The notes beneath the pieces were generated by a model. The model was not told the DNA's origin and searched no databases. It was given only the letters and a program-made list of their open reading frames with translations. Made by a program: the position numbers and the translations under genes. DNA of 64,000 nt from Cordilura impudica (taxonomy: Eukaryota > Arthropoda > Insecta > Diptera > Scathophagidae): the NCBI GenBank assembly GCA_963682025.1, contig OY821519.1, positions 191,899,867 to 191,963,866 of the forward strand. Direction: 5' to 3'. Shown here one piece after another: positions 57,831 to 64,000 of the stretch; the first letter of the stretch is position 1, and the number at the start of each line of letters is the position of its first letter.

Positions 57831-59486
57831 AAATAAAATAGAATAAAAGCTTAAAACTACTGTTATAAGCTGACCGATTATCGTATATGTGTAATAAAAC
57901 TTTAAAAAAATGCAAACATATATTTAAGTGTATGTAAATTAATTTAAGGAGAGTCCATAAGGTGACAGAAAAAAAGCGTTATCTGTTTTCCATTTTAATT
58001 TTTGTTTTTCCAAAATTGAATTTATGAGAATTTCTTCTTAATCTTCATATATCAAGAAATGTGGCAACATTATATACATAAACCGCAGGTTAAAAGTTAA
58101 AAGCAACACTATCTTCCCTTTAGCGTATCGGTCACTTTCAAGTTAAAGTATACTTGTAGTAATGAAAAATTAATAATTTTTCGGATAACATCCTATCTTT
58201 AGCTATTGGCAAGTTGTAATAATGGCCCTTAGGTTTGTGTTCCCAGTCAAAATTAAAACATGAACGTATGAGTTATAATTAATCATACGTATATGTCGTA
58301 CAGCTTTAGAAACTCATCAGTTTCCTTCGGAAACAAACAAGTATTAAATTTAAATTCACTTTAAAATATTTGAAAATTTACTTACGGCTTATACCTTTCT
58401 TGGTGATACATGTAGCAATATTAACCCTGGCATAATCATCGCTCATCTGAAACTATGGGCTTTGTTAGTCATTGTTGTTTTAATTTTTGATTACAAATAA
58501 GATCGTATTCAGAACGAATGTGTGGCCTGCATGTTCTTTAACATTTTCACTATACTCTATTAAAAAAAAAAAAAATAATAAAAAATATCATTAAGAAATA
58601 ACATTAAGTACCTTAGACAAATATTTATATTATACGAATATGTGAAATTCATTCTATTTAGTTATTGATAACATAAAAAAGATATTCTTACATATTAGTT
58701 TCATAGTTTATTCTGTTTATTTTTCTACTTTAAAATCATAAAAAAAACATTTCTAAAATTATTTCTCAAAACAGAAAAAAGAAAATATATATACTGCATA
58801 CAATTATATCTGCATAAAAGAAACTTAAAATTTATCATTTTTGATTAAAAATATGTTTTGATAATGTATATATTAAAACTAGTTCCTGTTTACGGGGCAT
58901 GGAACAAAATTTCTTATAACGTCAATATAAATTTTTTCCGTTCTAGCAGTATTGCTAGTTTAAGTTCTTTACACATCGTATAATGTTTTGACTTTGAAAA
59001 GACCTTAGCAGAAAGGAACTCTGGGGGTCTGCAATGGTATTTAGGTCGGTATTTATGGCGGGGCATTTCAATACCGATATGTTTTGAGCAATAAAAAAAT
59101 TTTTTGTAAGTCGAGCGACATGGATCGGAGGCTTAACTTATGCCCTGTCGCGCTTCTCTACGACTTGCGGAGACTTGTGACATGTTTTATTTTAAAATCA
59201 ATTTTTCCTACGTAGTTTGTGTTGTGCAATTAAAATATTTAATTTTATTTATTTAATATTTTTTTATTTCAATGCTTACTGGCACCCATTATTTATTATA
59301 ATATTTTTCGGCGTTCCTACTCAGAAGGCAAGGTATATATAGCTGCCAATAAGAAGAGCATGCAATTTCCAAATTAAATCTGGCAACATTTAGCTGCCCA
59401 TTTTTGATTTTGCAGATTTTTGTTTTTGGTAATTTTTATTTTTTGCGATTATCGTTTTTGAAGAAATTTGATTTTGGCGATTTTTA
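57831..59486. other. Gene-free stretch
   Basis: No gene recognised. The segment 59100-59170 (CGAGCGACATGGATCGGAGG) is unusually GC-balanced but unassigned. Confidence 0.45.
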
Positions 59487-59640
59487 ATTTTGGCGATTTT
59501 TGAAACTGGCGATTCCATCCATATTTTCTATGACTAATTTTGGCGATTTTTGAAACTGGCGATTCCATCCATATTTTCTATGACTAATTTTGGCGATTTT
59601 TGAAACTGGCGATTCCATCCATATTTTCTATGACTACTCA
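59487..59640 (+). repeat. Tandem repeat, 50-bp period, three units
   Basis: TTTTGGCGATTTTTGAAACT followed by GGCGATTCCATCC and ATATTTTCTATGACTAA, three nearly identical units. Preceding sequence has weaker GATTTTGGCGATTTTT copies. High identity indicates recent expansion. Confidence 0.85.
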
Positions 59641-60349
59641 CATTGATAACACTACGTGACAGTTTTTTGACCAAATGTATCTGACAAGTAATCTTTATGT
59701 AAAATCATCCGGTTAATGCGAATATGAAGTCCAAATGATCAAAAGTAGAACAGTTTTCGAGATATTGCAAAATAACCGTTATTTGTGTTTTTAAAAAAGA
59801 TGGTGTCACTTAAATTCAAATATCTTCCAAAATAATAAAAGATAATAAAAGTAGTAGAATAACCGTGGGTAGGTTGTGAAGATTATTCAAGTAACGACAG
59901 AATTACAGTGGGCAAATTTGATGATATTTTGAAATTTTGGTCTCTTCAAGTTATTCTTTTAAAACCAAGCTATTAAAAATCTATATAGAACATTATGTTA
60001 TTTCAAAACGAACATTTTGCGCCCAAAAAGATCAGATTTGTACAAAAATGACGAAGCTATAGTAGTTTTAGTGAATTAACACACTTTTCACTTTCTATCA
60101 AATCAAAACTCCAAAGGAAGTAAATACCCACAATTTGAAAAAGGAACGCTGCAGTTATTAGAAACATTAAATTTTGTAAAAAAAATCATTCAAAAAGCTT
60201 ATGTTATTATAAATAACGCGAGAGAAATTATTTTTAAGAATGGAAAGAGGTAAAACGCTCTATTAGTTAAAGATTTTTGACAAAACTGCTTGTGTGCAGA
60301 CAGTTTTTTATTAACAGTTCACAATTTCAAATTGTTTGCTAAATTTCTT

Positions 60350-60505
60350 TCCAAATAACCTTGGCGATGGAAGTGATGAGCATGGTGAGCGTTTTTACTA
60401 ACAAATACTAGAAACGGAACGTCGGTATCAAGAGGCGTATGATGAGGCGATGTTGGGCGACTATTGTTTGTTCACACAATCACAATAGGCAACGCAATTC
60501 AACAG
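60350..60505 (+). pseudogene. Fragment of a transposon-borne protein (SDEHGERF family)
   Basis: One frame reads NNLGDGSDEHGERFYQQILE then RRYQEAYDEAMLGDYCLF. The SDEHGERF..D/QI...E.RYQ......MLADY pattern is very common at the C-terminal side of uncharacterised transposon-associated proteins of arthropods and Hydra. The copy is only about 50 codons and flanked by non-coding sequence. Since it lies between long inverted repeats, it may be the remnant of that element's transposase. Confidence 0.5.
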
Positions 60506-60719
60506 TTTTAAGCCCTTTTAATATTTATTGTTACCAACATTTAGCTTTGTATATTTATTTCTTGTTTTTTTTTATTTGATAAAAATCGAAAAGTGGGATA
60601 ATTCAATTAATCTTCTGTAACTTTATCATTTTTGCACCGATCTGGATCCTATTGAGCATAAATGTTCGTATTCATATGTGCTAGACACATTTATGAAAAT
60701 TAATCCGATATATATGAAA

Positions 60720-61110
60720 TTTACTCAACTCCCTCCTTACTCAAATTATACTCAAACGCGATTTTTTGAAACTTTTTTCCTTCACTCAAACCTCTATAAC
60801 TAGAGTTCTAATCAACGCTGTTGAAACAAGTCCAAGAACACTCAGAGGATTAAGCTCTTTCTTTTGAGCTATTAACTGTTTAAATTCGTTAAGTTTCAGC
60901 AAAGTTATGCGTGCAGAATCAACTTTACATTATGCAACACGAAAGTTAACGTACAGATTGAGGAAAGTTATGTGTGCACAATCAATTTTACATTCAATTT
61001 TTTCAAGATGTTTTCAATATTTTCCTTCACTCAAACCTCTATAACTAGAGTTCTAATTCACGTAGGCTGTTGACACAAGTATAAGAATATTCACGGCTCC
61101 TGATAAAAAT
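60720..61110 (+). repeat. Dispersed repeat segment with internal direct duplication
   Basis: TTCCTTCACTCAAACCTCTA occurs at 60778 and 61023 and AAAGTTATG(C/T)GTGCA at 60902 and 60965. The segment matches 63300-63600 in inverted orientation, e.g. TGAAATTTACTCAACTC and GCAACACGAAAGTTAACGTA. Confidence 0.6.
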
Positions 61111-61619
61111 TAATATAATATAATGTAATATAATGCTGCGAAAAAGCACGGGTCTCTAGTAAAACTTAAAAAAAAAAATTATTTTATGGTTTTAAAACAA
61201 TAAGTTTAAAATAGCTAAATTGCAAAAAAAAAATCATTAACATTTTTGTGAAATTCGGAATTTGGTCCACTGTAACACTTCCTGGCCAATTTTTACAAAC
61301 TACCCGTGGTTGTTTCAGTAATTTGATTATTTTTCAACAAAAGAAAAGACATAGCAAATCCGTCGAATATTTTCGAAGATACTTTTATTAAAGTGACATC
61401 ATCTTTTTTAAAAATGCAAATAACTGTAATTTTGCAATATCTCGAAAACTACATTTAGCCATCCTGACTTCACATTCGGATTCATTGGACAATTTTACAT
61501 AAAGGCTAGGAGTCAGATTCATTTGGTCACGGCTTTGTTGAAAATTTGTGACACAGTGTAATTAATGCACTTGTCAAAAGTTTCGAGACCGTCGCTTTCG
61601 TAGTATTGCATATTTTTTG

Positions 61620-62000
61620 TATAGGATGTGCCACGCCCACCAATCCCATCTCGCCCAATTTTTAATGGTCTACTCACATTAATTTCTGATGGACTCGTGC
61701 AAAATAATCTTGACTTTCCCTTTTATAGTAACCCAGTTATAAGATATTATACATTTACTTTGTTTGAGCGGTACGATGCCCATATATCAGATCCCGCCCT
61801 TTTTCGGCATGGCTACTAACATAAATGATAGCTGACATCACACAAATTTCCAAAATTTTCTCTGTCATAGTTCTCACTATATATGATATTAAATGTTAAC
61901 TTTATATGGGCCACGCCCACACAAAATATTTATAAAATAATAGCCTGTGTTCATACATAAGGACCATTCTAAATATTGGAACTAACAATTTTAAAATCAG
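61620..62000. repeat. Dispersed repeat with CCACGCCCAC boxes
   Basis: GTGCCACGCCCACCAATCC (61628) and GGGCCACGCCCACACAA (61909) enclose a segment like the non-coding interspersed repeats of flies. A similar GTGCCACGCCCACC is present at 33235. Confidence 0.35.
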
Positions 62001-62920
62001 ATGAATAGTTAAGGAGATTACCTTCTACAAACAAACACACAAACACATACCATTGTTTATTAATTGCTCTCGAAATAGTTTTCGCTTTATTCGAGACTTT
62101 CCGTATTGTGTTAAAAAAATAAAAAATATGAAAAAAATTGTTTTTCTTATAATACACTCAATTTAAAACGTTGCTCATATAATTATTTGTCAGAGATATT
62201 ATTGGTCCAATCGACTAACAAAGTCCTTCCAGGGTTAAATCATATTACTAAAACATAAACTAAATGTTTTCCACATGACTGATGACATCCCAAGATGGAA
62301 ACATAATTGTGTATTGTTTTGGCTTGATCAACATTTACAATACACATGTAGACATCCTTTATGTACTACAACGAGTTCCTAGAAAGATATTTGGTCTATT
62401 GTTAATGATGTTTAGTTGATGATGTTTTCAGATTGAACTGTTGTTATTTAAGATTTTTGGCTTTGTTGATGTTTAGCAGTGTTGTTGGTTTGTAGGCCAT
62501 TGCACGTGCCATTACGTTCCAAATCATTGAACTCTGCTCATGTTATTTTAAGATATAAAATATAAGTATCTATCGATGATTTTCATTACATAATTTAATC
62601 CTCGCACTCCAACGATAATGCTATTGTTTAGGAATTTAAAATATCAAATAGCCTACCATACCATCGTTTTTTAAATTCAGTTATAAATTCACTTTAAATT
62701 TCATAATTTAACAATAGCTTTTTTGGTCTCTTATAAGGATACCGTTTCCTAGAAGAATCCAGTAAAAGCTTTTATTACATGTAATGAGTTTTTGTAAAAG
62801 AAAAAAGCTAGTTCACTTTTAATTATAAACCCTTTTATGCTAACACGGCGATGTGCTTGGGGAAGTACGTTTGTGCTTATATAATAGATATGTTTCAGGT
62901 TTAAAAATCATAATACATTT
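62001..62920. other. Gene-free stretch
   Basis: Nothing recognised. Confidence 0.5.
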
Positions 62921-62927
62921 TTAAAGA

Positions 62928-63052
62928 CCAAAGGCTGTATGTAAAATTAAAGTGTACTTCAAGTAAACTTTGTTGTATATTTTTCATACAAAATTGTTGA
63001 TAAAATCTACTTAAAGTACACTTTAATTTTTTTGCATGTGGCCCTAAAAGTT
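62928..63052. mobile_element. Small palindromic MITE-like element
   Basis: TAAAATTAAAGTGTACTTCA (62941) reappears inverted as TAAAGTACACTTTAATTTTT (63014), about 34 bp per arm with a 25-bp loop. No coding capacity. Confidence 0.5.
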
Positions 63053-63082
63053 TTAAAAATCCATAATTCTTATAAGTATCTA

Positions 63083-63300
63083 CTAGCAGAGTCCAGCCCT
63101 CAAAATTCGAGTGCAAATGCTAGGAAATTGTATTTTAACATTCAATTTATTGCTTTCAATGTTTTTTAGTCTATATAATTCATTAAGTTTGTTTCATTAT
63201 AAATATTTGTTGAACACACAGAAATAAAGGCCACCTTGTATTTTTGCCAATTCACAATTCAACACAGTATATGTGTTATGCAATTATTGTAATGAAATCT
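63083..63300 (-). mobile_element. Helitron-like short element, 3' part
   Basis: CTAGCAGAGTCCAGCCC then TTCGAGTGCAAATGCTAGGA, followed by AATTCACAATTCAACAC as in the 17247 copy. It breaks off where the repeat 63300-63600 begins. Confidence 0.5.
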
Positions 63301-63600
63301 GTACGTTAACTTTCGTGTTGCATAATGTAAAGTTGATTGTGCACGCACAACTTTTCTCAAACTCAACGAATTTAAGCAGTTAATAGCTCAAAAGAAATAG
63401 CTTGATCCACTGAGTGTTCTGAGAGTGAAATGATCAAGATCCATTCATCAGAAAAGGAGCTATGAGAATTCGAATTGCTTGAGTGAATGTTTCCCATTAG
63501 AAATGTACAGGGAAGAATCTCGTTTGAGTATAACTTGAGTAATGTGAGAGTTGAGTAAATTTCAATGATTGATGACATATCTGTGTCTAAATACCTTTCA
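63300..63600 (-). repeat. Inverted copy of the 60720-61110 repeat
   Basis: ATCTGTACGTTAACTTTCGT at 63298 is the reverse complement of 60939-60958; GTTGAGTAAATTTCA near 63550 matches 60722. It joins two Helitron-like pieces of opposite orientation. Confidence 0.6.
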
Positions 63601-63699
63601 TTAAAAAAAAATTAAGTAAATCGGCCGGTTAGAACGGTCAGTCGGATAGACTTCAGTTTTCATAAATTTTTGTAGGAAAGATAATATTAGTAGGAAAGG

Positions 63700-64000
63700 C
63701 AATTCCTTCTGACCGATATTTTCTTAAATAGTTTTATAACGATTTTTACCAGACCTATATTATTTGAAAGGTATTTCTCTTTAGCTGTCTGCCAGATTTA
63801 CAGATTTTCAGAGTTTGAATCTGTTTTTTTTGGTAAAATGCATTTAAAGTTGCTACTATTATATTCGTAGGACCATACAATGATATGTGTGGTATTTATT
63901 AAATTTGTTAACGTGTTTGTAAAAACAATGAATTGGTTTTCATCATTCATAATAATAATTATGTAGAATTAAAAAATAATCTTGGGTATAAACCAATAAA
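63700..64000 (+). mobile_element. Helitron-like short element, 5' part, runs off the right edge
   Basis: GACCGATATTTTCTT, GCCAGATTTACAGATTTTC, AAAGTTGCTACTA and TTTATTAAATTTGTTAACG follow the order of 39610-39830. Confidence 0.45.

Larger units (their letters stand above)
59650..61558. mobile_element. TIR element with long diverged inverted repeats
   Basis: Left end CACTACGTGAC (59650) and right end, read inverted, CACTGTGTCAC (61558). About 280 bp of each end align in inverted orientation, e.g. GACCAAATGTATCTGAC versus GACCAAATGAATCTGAC, CAGTTTTCGAGATATTGCAA versus TAGTTTTCGAGATATTGCAA, and CCGTGGGTAGGTTGT versus CCACGGGTAGTTTGT. A transposon-type protein fragment lies inside. Superfamily not determined. 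Confidence 0.6.

Noticed and set aside
1..64000. tRNA or rRNA genes
   Set aside because: I looked for clover-leaf A/B boxes and rRNA-like stretches and found none that I could support by eye; a tRNAscan run would settle it.

Overview
The window looks like AT-rich, repeat-dense nuclear DNA of a higher fly, probably a schizophoran or calyptrate dipteran. This rests on the long A/T runs, the many GTCY-microsatellite interspersed repeats, the errantivirus, mariner, Tc1, Transib, hAT and Harbinger remnants, and the complete absence of bacterial gene organisation. I recognise no complete host gene. The only host-like sequences are a broken, probably retroprocessed adenylate kinase 2 copy near 53.7-54.3 kb and two short candidate terminal exons near 30.7 and 49.3 kb. 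Nearly everything else is transposable-element sequence, often nested.

Left part (1-12.7 kb). The 3' end of an errantivirus (Env tail, polypurine tract, LTR) opens the window. From 2036 to 12694 lies what I read as one large terminal-inverted-repeat transposon. Its 34-bp ends match at 32 positions, and its subterminal zones carry shared ACTCCTATGTGT-like motifs. Its own gene is split: an N-terminal remnant at 2.4-2.9 kb and a C-terminal remnant at 11.7-12.3 kb, which resemble a widespread uncharacterised arthropod protein family with an RNase H-like look. Between the halves sit a PIF/Harbinger element (2.9-6.1 kb; intact-looking three-exon Myb/SANT gene plus a broken four-exon DDE transposase) and a decayed Ty3/gypsy element whose Gag region begins with a RING finger (about 6.1-11.4 kb).

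Middle (12.7-40 kb). A very old non-LTR retrotransposon lies on the minus strand between about 22.0 and 16.3 kb, cut up by later insertions. Tc1 (23.2 kb), mariner (28.1 kb) and RAG1-like Transib (33.5-35.5 kb) transposase pseudogenes follow. Many copies of a roughly 780-bp repeat with a palindromic left end and a variable (GGAC)n tract are scattered among them.

Right part (40-64 kb). A hAT element (40842-47784) contains a nearly intact Jockey/CR1-like element, a copy of the 780-bp repeat and a perfect 139-bp inverted duplication, and is itself flanked by oppositely oriented repeat copies. Further right are a second broken non-LTR element, the AK2 pseudogene, a foldback-like element with 21-bp tandem repeats in its arms, a further TIR element (59650-61558) and several copies of a Helitron-like short element with a CTAG end.

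The genes do not form a pathway. The story is one of successive transposon invasions whose order can be read from the nesting.
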